From Geminisphaera colitermitum TAV2 (GTDB taxonomy: Bacteria; Verrucomicrobiota; Verrucomicrobiia; Opitutales; Opitutaceae): 64,000 nt of DNA. Shown here one piece after another: positions 16,946-25,558 of this stretch (positions are counted from its first letter, which is position 1; each line of letters begins with the position of its first letter). The DNA is taken from positions 53,140 through 117,139 of the forward strand of contig NZ_ABEA03000060.1 of assembly GCF_000171235.2 (NCBI RefSeq), written 5' to 3'. Below the pieces are notes generated by a model. The model was not told the DNA's origin. It saw only the letters and a list, made by a program, of their open reading frames with translations, and did no database searches. The position numbers were made by a program, and so were the translations under genes.

Positions 16946-17959
16946 TTATTTCGTGTTGGCGCGGATTTGGTCGCTGATGGCGATGGCGATTTCGAGGGCG
17001 GTTTTGCCGAGGCCGCCGCCGACTTTGGGCTGCCGGTGCGCGCGAACGGTTTCCACGAAGTCGGCAAGTTCGAACGCAAGCGGTTCTCCTTTTTCGATGG
17101 GGATGTCCTTGACGGGAACTTTGCTGAGGTCGCCGGGCTGGATGAAGCCCATCTTGAGCTTGATGCCGTAACCAAGCAGATCGCTCTTTTTGACGAGGTG
17201 CCCCTTCTGGTTCATGAAGTCGAGCGAGAGGTAGGCGTCCTCTTGAAAGACACGGATTTCGCGCACCTTTTTCATGCTGATGCGGCTGGTGCTGAGATTG
17301 GCGACGCAACCGTTTTCGAAAACAATGCGGGCGTTGGCGATGTCCTCGGTTTTGGAGAGGATGTTGACGCCCACGCTTTCGATGCGGGCGACGGGAGACT
17401 TCACCAGCGCGAGCACGATGCCGATGTCGTGGATCATGAGGTCGAGCGTGACGCCTACTTCGGTGCCGCGCGGCGTAAAGGGTGCGAGGCGTTCGGCGGT
17501 GATGTAGCGGGGATTTTTGATGTTTTTCTCCAGGAAACTCATCACCGGGTTGAAGTGTTCGATGTGACCGACTTGTACGATCACGCCCGCGGTTTGGGCG
17601 GCGGCGAGCACTTGCTCGGCTTCGGGGAGGGTGGCGGTAATGGGTTTTTCGATGAGGAGATGGCAGCCTTTGGCGAGCAGAGGGAGGGCGATCTCCGCGT
17701 GTTTGTCGGTGGGCACGACGATGGAAACGGCGTCGCAGGCGTCGCCGAGTTCGTCGAGCGTGGCGAAGCGGTGGCAGTTGTGGCGTTCGCAAATCTCTTT
17801 CGCACGGGCGTCATTGGCCTCGAAAATGCCGGCAAATTCGATGTCGGGCATGGCCGCATAAATGCGCGCGTGGTGCTGGCCGAGCGAGCCGGTGCCAACG
17901 ACGCCGCAGCGGAGTTTGTCAGTTTTGGAGGAGCGGGAGGATCGGGAAAAGAGGCTCAC
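16946..17959 (-). CDS. Gfo/Idh/MocA family NAD(P)-dependent oxidoreductase
   Basis: A 337-residue sugar dehydrogenase-like protein with the N-terminal Rossmann motif CGVVGTGSLGQHHAR and the family signature LLIEKPITAT, followed by GHIEHFNPV and DLMIHDIGI. The start is GTG at 17959 (MSLFSRSS). Its place beside lpxB suggests work on a UDP-amino sugar. GnnA, which oxidises UDP-GlcNAc for 3-amino lipid A in some bacteria, belongs to this family, but no GnnB-like aminotransferase is adjacent, so that role is only a guess. Confidence 0.85.
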   Translation of the reverse strand: MSLFSRSSRSSKTDKLRCGVVGTGSLGQHHARIYAAMPDIEFAGIFEANDARAKEICERHNCHRFATLDELGDACDAVSIVVPTDKHAEIALPLLAKGCHLLIEKPITATLPEAEQVLAAAQTAGVIVQVGHIEHFNPVMSFLEKNIKNPRYITAERLAPFTPRGTEVGVTLDLMIHDIGIVLALVKSPVARIESVGVNILSKTEDIANARIVFENGCVANLSTSRISMKKVREIRVFQEDAYLSLDFMNQKGHLVKKSDLLGYGIKLKMGFIQPGDLSKVPVKDIPIEKGEPLAFELADFVETVRAHRQPKVGGGLGKTALEIAIAISDQIRANTK

Positions 17960-18068
17960 GGTGGGAAGGAGAAAGGTCCGACGTTACCGATTCCTCCGGT
18001 CTGCGCCATGCTGAAAAAACAAGATGTATGCGAACGTCACAGGGACGCGGACGCTGCAAGCGGCGTGT

Positions 18069-18767
18069 CTACGGATTCGCTTTGGGCAGGATGAATTTTT
18101 CATGTGTGCCGTCAGACAAAATCCGGTGGTTGACCGAGGCTTCGAGGCGCACGTTGACGCGAGTATCGGGCTCCAAAAAATCGAGCCGAATGCCTTCGAT
18201 CACGGCCACGGAACTCGCTTCGACTTTATACAATATCGTCAGCAACAGATGATGGATCGGCGCGGTGAATTGCCGACGGACTTTGGCCGACGACGAAGTG
18301 AGCACACGACGATTGGAATCGTTGGCGTCCCAATGAGTGGTGGCCTTGATTTCGAGCGGCATGCGCAACCCGTCCGCCAGTCGAGTGACAAGCCAGTCAG
18401 GATAACCGGCGCCGGGGCATTTTGTCATTTTGAAGTGTTGTAGTTTTTCCGCAATACGGGGCAGCACACCGCGTTCAATTTGGTTGCCCATGCTCTGGTT
18501 GGTGCTGTCCGCCTGTTCGAGCGGGTAACGAAAACCGATGAGCGCGCCTTCCGCCACGGCCTTTGCAACGTCGGCCTCGATTGCCGCCACCAGTTCACGA
18601 GGCCACGCCTCGATCATCACAGCCGGTTTGTTGCCCTCCCATTCCAGCAACGTCGCATAGTAGTCCCCAAGCGTGGCGGTTTTGTTTTGGGCGAAGACAA
18701 ACGAACCGGATGCAGCCAGCAGGGAAAGGATGATCCAACGGGGGAGGATGGAGCGAACAAGATGCAT
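18069..18767 (-). CDS. Secreted protein with a PD-(D/E)XK-like motif
   Basis: A 232-residue protein with a signal peptide (1 to about 26: a basic start, then IILSLLAASGSFVFAQ). The mature part contains CPGAGYPDWL (Pro123-Asp124) and, 14 residues on, LEIKAT (Glu139, Lys141), followed by NDSNRRVLTSSS and HHLLLTILY. The PD then ExK spacing and the following strand and helix fit the PD-(D/E)XK nuclease fold. Export of such a fold is unusual; it might degrade extracellular DNA, or the signal may be a misread cytosolic N terminus. It lies downstream of the symporter gene on the same strand. Confidence 0.6.
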   Translation of the reverse strand: MHLVRSILPRWIILSLLAASGSFVFAQNKTATLGDYYATLLEWEGNKPAVMIEAWPRELVAAIEADVAKAVAEGALIGFRYPLEQADSTNQSMGNQIERGVLPRIAEKLQHFKMTKCPGAGYPDWLVTRLADGLRMPLEIKATTHWDANDSNRRVLTSSSAKVRRQFTAPIHHLLLTILYKVEASSVAVIEGIRLDFLEPDTRVNVRLEASVNHRILSDGTHEKFILPKANP

Positions 18768-18829
18768 GAGCCCTTGATGTCACTTCCATGAAGCGGACAC
18801 GAGAACTACTTCCATTCTCTCTTCCAAAT

Positions 18830-20449
18830 TTAAGAATTCACCTGATCTGAGCCGCTGGGAGTGGGAACTGGCGGCAACATATTCCCAGGCACGGCCACCG
18901 AATCAGATTCTTTTATTTCAATATTTGAACGACTTCTCGTTGTTTTCACCAGCGAAGCACAATATCCAACGACAATCGTAACCAAGTTGCCCAGAGGTCC
19001 GCTATAATAGATATGGAAGGGAAGCCGTCCAGACTCCGGAATAAAATCCATTTCGCCCAGCGAGCACCAACCGAGAAAGACACATGCCGCCACCAGACCG
19101 ACGCAGGTGCCACGCAAATTGGCCCGCTTCGTGAATATCCCAAGAAGGAATACGCCTGGAACCGTGCCGATCAGGATGCCGCCAATCATGAGGACAAGAT
19201 CGGCCAGCGTGGCCGCGCTCGACAGACCGACGAGCCATGCACCGCCTATCATGGCGGCGGCGATTATCCACGCGGCCAGCTTACCCACGCGTAAGTAATG
19301 CTGGTCATCCCGTCCGGTGGCAACCAATGGCGAATACAGGTCCCGCACCCATACCATCGACGATGCGTTGATGCAGGCGGCCACGGTGGACATACCGGCG
19401 GCAAGCGCACCCGAAATGACGATACCGGCAATACCGTTGGGCAGCGCTGTCATGATGAAATGCGGCAGAATTTCCTCCGCCTTCGCAGTTCCTTCGAGAA
19501 TCGAAGTGGCAATCGAGGAAGGGAAACGCTCGTAGTAGGCATACAAGCCGGTGCCAACAAACTTGAATGCGACCCAAATTGGCAGAGCCCCAAAGCCAAG
19601 CACGAGAATCGAGCGCCGGGCTGCCTCATCCGATTTGGCGGCGCTCCAACGCTGGACGTTCCCTTGATCCAAATGACTTAGGATGACGCCGAAGAAACCG
19701 GTCGTAATCAAGGCAATGATTGATTTCTCGCTGAGGCTAAAACTCCACCGTGTGGGAATGAGTTCAGTCGAACCGGGAGCGGCATCCCAGAAAGAAAGTT
19801 TGTGATCTCGCACGGCCACGCTGACAATCTCACTCAAGCCTCTTGGTAAAGAAGAAATAATGACAGCCACGCAAATAATGGCGCCAAGAACAAGGATAGC
19901 AGTCTGCACGACATCCGTCCACACAACAGCATTGAAACCGCCTTTGGCCGCGTAAATTGCGGTCACAAGCCCCATGACAAGCAGACAGGTTCCGAAACCA
20001 AAGCCCGTGATCGACTGCATCAGGATGGCCAACAGATAGAGAATGGTGCTGGTCCGCACCAGTTGACCCAAAAGAAAGACAAGGGCGGCATAGACGGAGA
20101 TGGAGCGCCCGAACCGGCTGTTGAGGTAACCGTAAGCGGATACGATGCCCCTTTTCCTGAAAAAAGGCATGATGTAAAAGGCTATTACCAAAGCCGCCAG
20201 AGGCAAGATGAGCTGGGGCACTACGCGCAACCAAGCGGTCTTGAACGTGTCGGCGGGACCTGCGATGAACGTAACCGAGCTAATAAGGGCACTGATCATG
20301 CTGATACCCAGCGCCCAGCCCGGAAATCCTCTTCCGCCCAGAAAGTAGTTGTCCTGACTGTTCTGACGGCGGCTGAAATAGAAGCCTAGCGCCACCATGC
20401 CGGTGAAATAGGCAAAAATAACCAATAGATTGAGGAGGCTGATGTGCAT
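18830..20449 (-). CDS. Sodium:solute symporter (SSS family)
   Basis: A 539-residue transporter with about 13-14 membrane helices. The N-terminal FSRRQNSQDNYFLGGRGFPGWALGISMISALISSVTFIAGP matches SSS proteins that import sugars, polyols or sialic acid with Na+. AAKSDEAARRSILVLG and LAAGMSTVAACINASSMVWVRDLY are further family segments. ATG 20449 is chosen over a TTG 9 nt upstream. It is the last carrier-type gene of a probable operon that starts with the prepilin gene at 24164; the PEP-CTERM gene is 48 nt upstream. The substrate is probably what the neighbouring TIM-barrel enzyme releases (inference). Confidence 0.9.
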   Translation of the reverse strand: MHISLLNLLVIFAYFTGMVALGFYFSRRQNSQDNYFLGGRGFPGWALGISMISALISSVTFIAGPADTFKTAWLRVVPQLILPLAALVIAFYIMPFFRKRGIVSAYGYLNSRFGRSISVYAALVFLLGQLVRTSTILYLLAILMQSITGFGFGTCLLVMGLVTAIYAAKGGFNAVVWTDVVQTAILVLGAIICVAVIISSLPRGLSEIVSVAVRDHKLSFWDAAPGSTELIPTRWSFSLSEKSIIALITTGFFGVILSHLDQGNVQRWSAAKSDEAARRSILVLGFGALPIWVAFKFVGTGLYAYYERFPSSIATSILEGTAKAEEILPHFIMTALPNGIAGIVISGALAAGMSTVAACINASSMVWVRDLYSPLVATGRDDQHYLRVGKLAAWIIAAAMIGGAWLVGLSSAATLADLVLMIGGILIGTVPGVFLLGIFTKRANLRGTCVGLVAACVFLGWCSLGEMDFIPESGRLPFHIYYSGPLGNLVTIVVGYCASLVKTTRSRSNIEIKESDSVAVPGNMLPPVPTPSGSDQVNS

Positions 20450-20497
20450 GGATGGCAACGGCGATGGAGGGTGTTATATCGACTGGCTGCCCCGGCT

Positions 20498-21376
20498 TCA
20501 GCGTTTGAGTCGGGATTTTCGTACAACAAGGCAGATGCCCACCGCGAATACGCTCAACAGAATGGCCGTGCTGCTGGTTTCGGGAATCGATGTGATTTCA
20601 AGGCTGTAATACTTGTTGGGACCGTTCGCCGTATTGGTGGAACTTCCAAAGCCAACCGAACCGGCGTTGCCTGCGGCGGCGTTGAGGGTCGCATTGGACT
20701 GCCAGCCGGTGGATATCAGGAGATCGTTAGCCGAATTATAAATGCTCAGCGCAAAGGAGGCCGTACCGCTGGCATCGTTCTTTTGCTCGAAAATCGCCTT
20801 GTATTCGGTGCCTGCGGCCAGCGTGTGCCCGCTGTTCACGGTGACTCCAGATGAATTAATACCTGTATTGTAAACTGCATTTCCAGAGGAAACGTTCGCC
20901 ACCACATCAAGCAAAATCTGCCCGCCGGTCGTTGAATTTGTCGTGACGTCAAAACCCCATCCAAGCTGGATGCGGACATTGTTGATATTGCCATGTCCGA
21001 GATAAACTCGGGCATAGACACCGAGGTTTGTCTCGGAATTCACCCGGCTGACAATCGTGGTCGCCGGCGTGGTGCCCAAAACGCTGTGTGAAAAAGTCAG
21101 CGAAAGCGTTTCTTCCAAAAACGAGTTATTCGTGTAGCCGTTGCCGGAAGGCGTTGTCGTGTAGAGAGCATAGCCAAACCAGTTCGTGCCTTGCTGCCCC
21201 TGCACGTAACCACCGGAGTTCCATGTCAGATGGGTGTTGGATGTCATCACCTTGTAATTGCCGGTGAATGCGGATTCGGCGGAAAAATCCGTGGCGATGA
21301 TCGCGGCGGAGAGATGGGGGGCTGCGAAGCCCATGATGATGGCAGGAAAAAGCGCCGTCTCAGTTATTATTTTCAT
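20498..21376 (-). CDS. PEP-CTERM sorting domain protein
   Basis: A 292-residue exported protein. A signal peptide (1 to about 24, ending in HLSA) precedes a beta-rich LamG-like domain rich in Ser, Thr, Asn and Gly. The C terminus has the sorting signal: IPETSS, a hydrophobic helix (AILLSVFAVGICLVV) and a basic tail RKSRLKR. Such signals are cut by exosortase at the inner membrane and the protein is delivered to the surface or matrix; no exosortase gene is in the window. ATG 21376 is set by the signal peptide. The TIM-barrel gene lies 5 nt upstream. Confidence 0.88.
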   Translation of the reverse strand: MKIITETALFPAIIMGFAAPHLSAAIIATDFSAESAFTGNYKVMTSNTHLTWNSGGYVQGQQGTNWFGYALYTTTPSGNGYTNNSFLEETLSLTFSHSVLGTTPATTIVSRVNSETNLGVYARVYLGHGNINNVRIQLGWGFDVTTNSTTGGQILLDVVANVSSGNAVYNTGINSSGVTVNSGHTLAAGTEYKAIFEQKNDASGTASFALSIYNSANDLLISTGWQSNATLNAAAGNAGSVGFGSSTNTANGPNKYYSLEITSIPETSSTAILLSVFAVGICLVVRKSRLKR

Positions 21377-21381
21377 GGAAT

Positions 21382-23343
21382 TTATGGATGTGTGTTTCGG
21401 GTTTCGGACTGTCCGGCAGGCATGGCCTGCTTGCGGACTTCTCGCCAGACGGAGCCTTTGTAGTCGGCCCATTCCAGGGAAGATGTTTCCCACCACATAA
21501 GCTCGGCGGCCCGCGCCTCCCTTGCGTATCGGGAAATCGAATTTACCGCGGAGGCATCGATACGATAGCCATGCACGGCGGCCGTCACGGGAAAGCCGGG
21601 GGGAAGCTCTCTGCGGCGGGCGGTGATGAGGGTTCGCACGGATTCAAGCGGGCGTGGCTGGCCGCCAAATGGGGAGACGAAGGGGCGTCCGTCCGTGCTG
21701 TTGTCCACAAGAAAAGCTATCTCGTCGCAAAGTCCCTCACGCGCCCATGCCTGCCAGTCCACGAGATCTCCGCGCCGAGAATCGACCGCCGCCCCGGAAA
21801 AGACGAGAACCGTGATGCGCGTCCCCGGAATCGCATTTCGAAGCTCGCGCATAAACCGGGTCGTTTGCGCGGACCGGAAATCGATCCAGTCCGGGTCGCT
21901 GTTGCTCTTGGCGGACGGGCGGCGTCCGAATCTTTTTTCAAATTCTCCGAGAAGGTTGGAATCGTATCCGAAAATGCTGACTCCAGCGGCATCCCGGACG
22001 GGAACATGTGTGCGCTCCTGGCGCTCAAGCCACGGGTCCATCAATCCGCGCCTCACAAAATCGACAAGGATGCCATCGGGCTTGGCCTCGGCAACCGCGG
22101 CCTGGACAAGAGCCACTTTGTATTTTCTCACATCGGGCCAGCCGAGTGAAAGCCGCCCCGTCCATTCGCGCTGCGACACGTCGATCTCTCGAAATTGGGG
22201 ATTTCTCCGGGCAAACAAAGTCAGGGGACCGGTGCCGTAGTGGTTTTCCTCCATCAAGGAAAACCAGAGAACACTTTGCAACCCGCGGGAACGGGTGGCA
22301 TCCACGGCCAGCTTCAAGAAGTTAACTTTGTCGAGGGGCGGCTGCGCATAGTCCTCCCGGCGGATGACGTCGCCCTCCTGCGTGGATACAACCAGATCGG
22401 ACGAGGCCCGCCAGTGGCGTCTCCAATCATCTCTCCATGAGCCGTCTGTCGGACCATAATCCGCCATGAACTGCCAGGGTTCATCAGGGTAAAGATCGCG
22501 GGGAGCCTTGATGCCTTTGTTCAGAAAAACTTTGTCGAGTTCGAGCTTCGCTCCATCTCCCTCCAAAACAAATCCCGCCGATAACCGCGAACCTTGCCCT
22601 GCCGGGGTGAAGCGTCCGGCGAATGGGAACTTGCGGACGCTTCCCTCGTCATGGTTAACCACCAACACGGCGTTCGAGGAGGGCGTCACCAGAATGCGAA
22701 AAAACGCATAGGCAGCCCCCGATTCATCAGGCGACACGAGCGGAACGCGGACGCCCCCAGATCGTTCGTCATTAAAAAACCACCACACCTTGCCTCCCGC
22801 TGCCGCGTTCGGAACCCGGCAGCGAAACTCAATCGTAAACGGCTCGTTTCCCGATGGCAGCACGCCGGGCAGCGACTCGACAACCCCTCCCCCCCCTCCG
22901 CTCGCACCGTCAGCGGCGCCCGCAGTGCCTCCGCGCCGGAAAGTAACCTGAAAAGGCGCGGGCGCGGGCTTGCGATACACACGCTTGTAGGCGGGCCAAT
23001 CGTAGTGATATTGCGACATCATGGAGATGTCGGAACGCCCCACACCCTGCGAATCGGTCCTGAGAGGCGCAAAACTGCACGAGCCGTTCAACACCCGCCA
23101 GTAAAGACGATTCATCCCGCCGAATTTCGCGCGATCGACGATGTATTCGACACCGTTGCCTCCCCAAAACCAACGCTCATCCTTGTAGTCCTGCCTGAAT
23201 ACATGCATCCAGTCCGAATACGTGACGACCCCGGAGCTTGCCATTGGCGTGCCGGCGAACCGTCCCGATGCGTTCATTTCCCCGCCCCCCGCGCGCAGGA
23301 CGAACATGAAACCGAGGACGATGGCTGTGATGTATTCCCTCAT
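21382..23343 (-). CDS. Exported TIM-barrel protein, glycosyl-hydrolase-like
   Basis: A 653-residue protein with a signal peptide (MREYITAIVLGFMFVLRAGGG). Residues about 90-300 look like a beta-sandwich with Gly-rich inserts, one from a C8 run (22889-22896). The second half has TIM-barrel features: FLKLAVDATRSRGLQSVLWFSL, a barrel strand DGILVDFVRRG, and TRITVLVFSGAA, recalling GHL10-type glycoside hydrolases. The family cannot be fixed and the catalytic residues are not certain. The 5-nt gap to the PEP-CTERM gene implies coupling. It probably cleaves a polysaccharide imported by the downstream symporter (inference). Confidence 0.7.
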   Translation of the reverse strand: MREYITAIVLGFMFVLRAGGGEMNASGRFAGTPMASSGVVTYSDWMHVFRQDYKDERWFWGGNGVEYIVDRAKFGGMNRLYWRVLNGSCSFAPLRTDSQGVGRSDISMMSQYHYDWPAYKRVYRKPAPAPFQVTFRRGGTAGAADGASGGGGGVVESLPGVLPSGNEPFTIEFRCRVPNAAAGGKVWWFFNDERSGGVRVPLVSPDESGAAYAFFRILVTPSSNAVLVVNHDEGSVRKFPFAGRFTPAGQGSRLSAGFVLEGDGAKLELDKVFLNKGIKAPRDLYPDEPWQFMADYGPTDGSWRDDWRRHWRASSDLVVSTQEGDVIRREDYAQPPLDKVNFLKLAVDATRSRGLQSVLWFSLMEENHYGTGPLTLFARRNPQFREIDVSQREWTGRLSLGWPDVRKYKVALVQAAVAEAKPDGILVDFVRRGLMDPWLERQERTHVPVRDAAGVSIFGYDSNLLGEFEKRFGRRPSAKSNSDPDWIDFRSAQTTRFMRELRNAIPGTRITVLVFSGAAVDSRRGDLVDWQAWAREGLCDEIAFLVDNSTDGRPFVSPFGGQPRPLESVRTLITARRRELPPGFPVTAAVHGYRIDASAVNSISRYAREARAAELMWWETSSLEWADYKGSVWREVRKQAMPAGQSETRNTHP

Positions 23344-23441
23344 TTTGGGCGTCTTGGACAGATTGAATGTATTTAACTTAAAGATACCGAATATTTTGCG
23401 AGCACGGAACCGACGGCGGAAAACAAGGCGAATTGGCATGA

Positions 23442-24164
23442 TTATTGATCCAATTTAAAAATATCCTCACGCACGCCACCGGGCATGATATCGGCGCGCT
23501 GGACGACTTCGACATGTCCGTCCATAAAAAGGACACCCACTTTCGCACCCGAACGCCATTCGCTGGGGATGGCCTCAAGCGAGGCGGAATCCGAGGCATC
23601 GACCCAGTTTGTGTTCTTTTTGGAGACCTGATAATTGACAGCGTAGAGCGTGCGGGCGGGCGCGGTGATTTCGCTGATGTTGGCCTTGCGGTAATCCCCG
23701 GCGCTACCGAGTAGCGTCTTGCGATTGATCGCATAACTACGGCGGTGAACGGGAAGAAAAACCGCGACATTCACGCCTCCCTTGTCCGGATCGAGCGGGC
23801 TGATGAACGCAGGCCCTTCCACATCATTGTTCAAGGGATAGTTCAGGTAGGGGCGAAGAAGTTGAAAAAACCAGAGTTCGTTGGTCGGCGGAAAATGCCC
23901 CGGTGCGACAGCTCCGCGGTTCTCTTCCATGTGAAGAGCATTGGCCGTTCCGATCGTTTTCAGATTGGCAATGTCCCTGCTGGAATGCGCCTGCTGGCGC
24001 GCTCTGGAGATGCCAACGAATGAAAGAGCCGCAAGAATGCCGATAATGGCAATGACCGTCAAAAGCTCGATAAGAGTGAACCCGGCTTCCCTCCGCTGAC
24101 TGGTACGATGGCGAATGACCGTTTCAGACGTGTTTTCAAAAGCTAAAATCAAAGGAGTTTTCAT
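23442..24164 (-). CDS. Prepilin-type N-terminal cleavage/methylation domain protein
   Basis: A 240-residue pseudopilin-like protein. After a basic leader, the cleavage motif REAGFTLIELLTVIAIIGILAAL is plain, with Gly before Phe and Glu at +5. The rest is a globular domain ending near KVGVLFMDGHVEVVQ, the DG segment typical of the large prepilin-like families of Planctomycetes and Verrucomicrobia. These proteins are very numerous in such genomes and their function is unknown. ATG 24164 is chosen. It is the first gene of the probable operon and a palindromic operator lies 98 nt upstream. Confidence 0.88.
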   Translation of the reverse strand: MKTPLILAFENTSETVIRHRTSQRREAGFTLIELLTVIAIIGILAALSFVGISRARQQAHSSRDIANLKTIGTANALHMEENRGAVAPGHFPPTNELWFFQLLRPYLNYPLNNDVEGPAFISPLDPDKGGVNVAVFLPVHRRSYAINRKTLLGSAGDYRKANISEITAPARTLYAVNYQVSKKNTNWVDASDSASLEAIPSEWRSGAKVGVLFMDGHVEVVQRADIMPGGVREDIFKLDQ

Positions 24165-24261
24165 GGTTTGAGTCGGGATAGCAGAGATTGGTTCTCCACA
24201 GGGCATTCGTAATTGATACGCAAAGGTCGCATATTGGAGCGAGTTCCTTCAACCATCCCAA

Positions 24262-24284
24262 ACTGGTCTTTTACAAAGACCAGT
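24262..24284. promoter_or_regulatory. Palindromic operator candidate upstream of the prepilin operon
   Basis: A perfect 10-bp inverted repeat with a 3-nt centre: half-sites ACTGGTCTTT and AAAGACCAGT. It lies between the regulator gene end and the prepilin start, 98 nt upstream of ATG 24164. The site at 25474-25496 has the same length and outer half-sites. It could instead be a hairpin after the regulator gene, but no U tract follows. Confidence 0.65.
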
Positions 24285-24292
24285 CTTAAAAC

Positions 24293-25465
24293 CTATTCAT
24301 GAGTATCCATCTTTCCTCCCGAAGCCGGTCCCAAGCTGGCGTGGGTCTGGAACTCGGGGAAAACGCGGATCGCTTTTTGCGCGAAATTGCCAACGGACAG
24401 ACAGCCGAGGACAAGTTTGAAGACCAGACGGGCGAACTTCGCCGGAGAACGATAATAGCGTGTCGGCACAGGGTTCACGAAGTCCAGCGCCGGGTCGTCG
24501 TCACGGCTGATGATGGAAATGTCGTCAGGGATGCGCAGGCCTTTGCCGAGCAAATAGGTGATCACGGCCACGGTTTGCAGCCCGCGCACAGAAAGGATCG
24601 CCGTGGGGCGCGGCGTGAGCGCCAGCAACTGGTCCACGCTGCGACGGATCCCGACGGGAGTGTCGTCGTGCTTCACCACATCGACCTGCACGCCTTCGCC
24701 CGCTCCGGCACGAAAACCAGCCTCGACCATCGTGTTGCCTGCCAGACCGAGTCGCGAAAAAATCAGGGCGATGCGCCGGTGTCCAAAGCGTTTCATGGTG
24801 ATGGCGGCGTGGCGCCCGGTGGCAAAGTGGTCGAGGTCGATCGAGATGCTGGCGTCGGGATGAAATGCGGAGCCAAACACGATGTGCGCCACTCCCTTGG
24901 CGAGAAACCACTCCTGCATCGATTGCGTGGAAAGCCAGAGCAACCAGACGCTCGCCTCGACCTCCGAGACGAGGCGCGCAAGCGTACCAGTGGCATCGGT
25001 TTCGTAGCAGGCGGGGCGCACTTCGATGGAAAGCGTCATGCCGCGCCGGGTGAGGAGTTCGCGCAGGCTCTCAAGTTGGAAAACAATAAACGGGTCCATG
25101 TTTTCCAGCGAGCGCGGGGATAGCACGACGATGGTTTTGCCGAGAGGTTTTGCCTGTCCACGACCCGGTTTTCCGATGATCGCGCGGCGGCAGCCGTGGG
25201 CAGTGCGCAGCCAGCCTTGTTTTTCGAGTTCAGCCAGGGCCGGACGCAACGAGGTCCGGCTGACTTGCAGCATCTCGGCAAGTTTACGCTCGCCGGGAAG
25301 GTAGTTCGTCCAGCGTCCTTGCTGGAGTTCGGCGACGATTCGGCGTGCTACTTCGGAAGGGAGCCGGGGGCGTTCAATGGCAAGGGCGGGCGCGATGGAC
25401 GCCAGAGCGGATGTCGGGGTGGTGGCCGTGGTGCGTGAGGTGCGTGAGGGACGAAGACGGGGCAT
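24293..25465 (-). CDS. GntR-type DNA-binding / LacI-type sugar-sensing transcriptional regulator
   Basis: A 390-residue regulator with an unusual pairing: an N-terminal GntR winged helix (about 35-100: RLPSEVARRIVAELQQG, LPGERKLAEMLQVSRTSLRPALAELEKQGWL) and a C-terminal LacI-type periplasmic-binding-like sensor (about 110-375: GKTIVVLSP, HIVFGSAFHPDASISIDL, RFGHRRIALIFS). The latter should bind a sugar. The N-terminal 30 residues are Thr/Ser/Arg-rich. It lies directly upstream of the prepilin operon, and a palindrome matching the operon operator sits 8 nt before its own start, so autoregulation is likely. Confidence 0.88.
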   Translation of the reverse strand: MPRLRPSRTSRTTATTPTSALASIAPALAIERPRLPSEVARRIVAELQQGRWTNYLPGERKLAEMLQVSRTSLRPALAELEKQGWLRTAHGCRRAIIGKPGRGQAKPLGKTIVVLSPRSLENMDPFIVFQLESLRELLTRRGMTLSIEVRPACYETDATGTLARLVSEVEASVWLLWLSTQSMQEWFLAKGVAHIVFGSAFHPDASISIDLDHFATGRHAAITMKRFGHRRIALIFSRLGLAGNTMVEAGFRAGAGEGVQVDVVKHDDTPVGIRRSVDQLLALTPRPTAILSVRGLQTVAVITYLLGKGLRIPDDISIISRDDDPALDFVNPVPTRYYRSPAKFARLVFKLVLGCLSVGNFAQKAIRVFPEFQTHASLGPASGGKMDTHE

Positions 25466-25473
25466 GACACCGC

Positions 25474-25496
25474 ACTGGTCTTGTTTCGGAACCAGT
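25474..25496. promoter_or_regulatory. Palindromic operator candidate at the GntR-LacI regulator start
   Basis: ACTGGTCTT and AACCAGT form the ends of a 23-nt site that begins 8 nt upstream of ATG 25465. It matches 16 of 23 positions of the site at 24262-24284, including the whole left half-site. A repressor bound here would block the regulator's own expression. Confidence 0.6.
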
Positions 25497-25558
25497 GCGT
25501 CAAGGTTGTTTTACACGGAGCGGCGTCAAGGGCCGCCCAAGGCACGTTCCCCGGCGCG

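Noticed and set aside
24262..24284. Rho-independent terminator of the regulator gene
   Set aside because: The stem lacks a following U tract on the minus strand, and its half-site recurs at the regulator's own start, so an operator is more likely; both roles remain possible.
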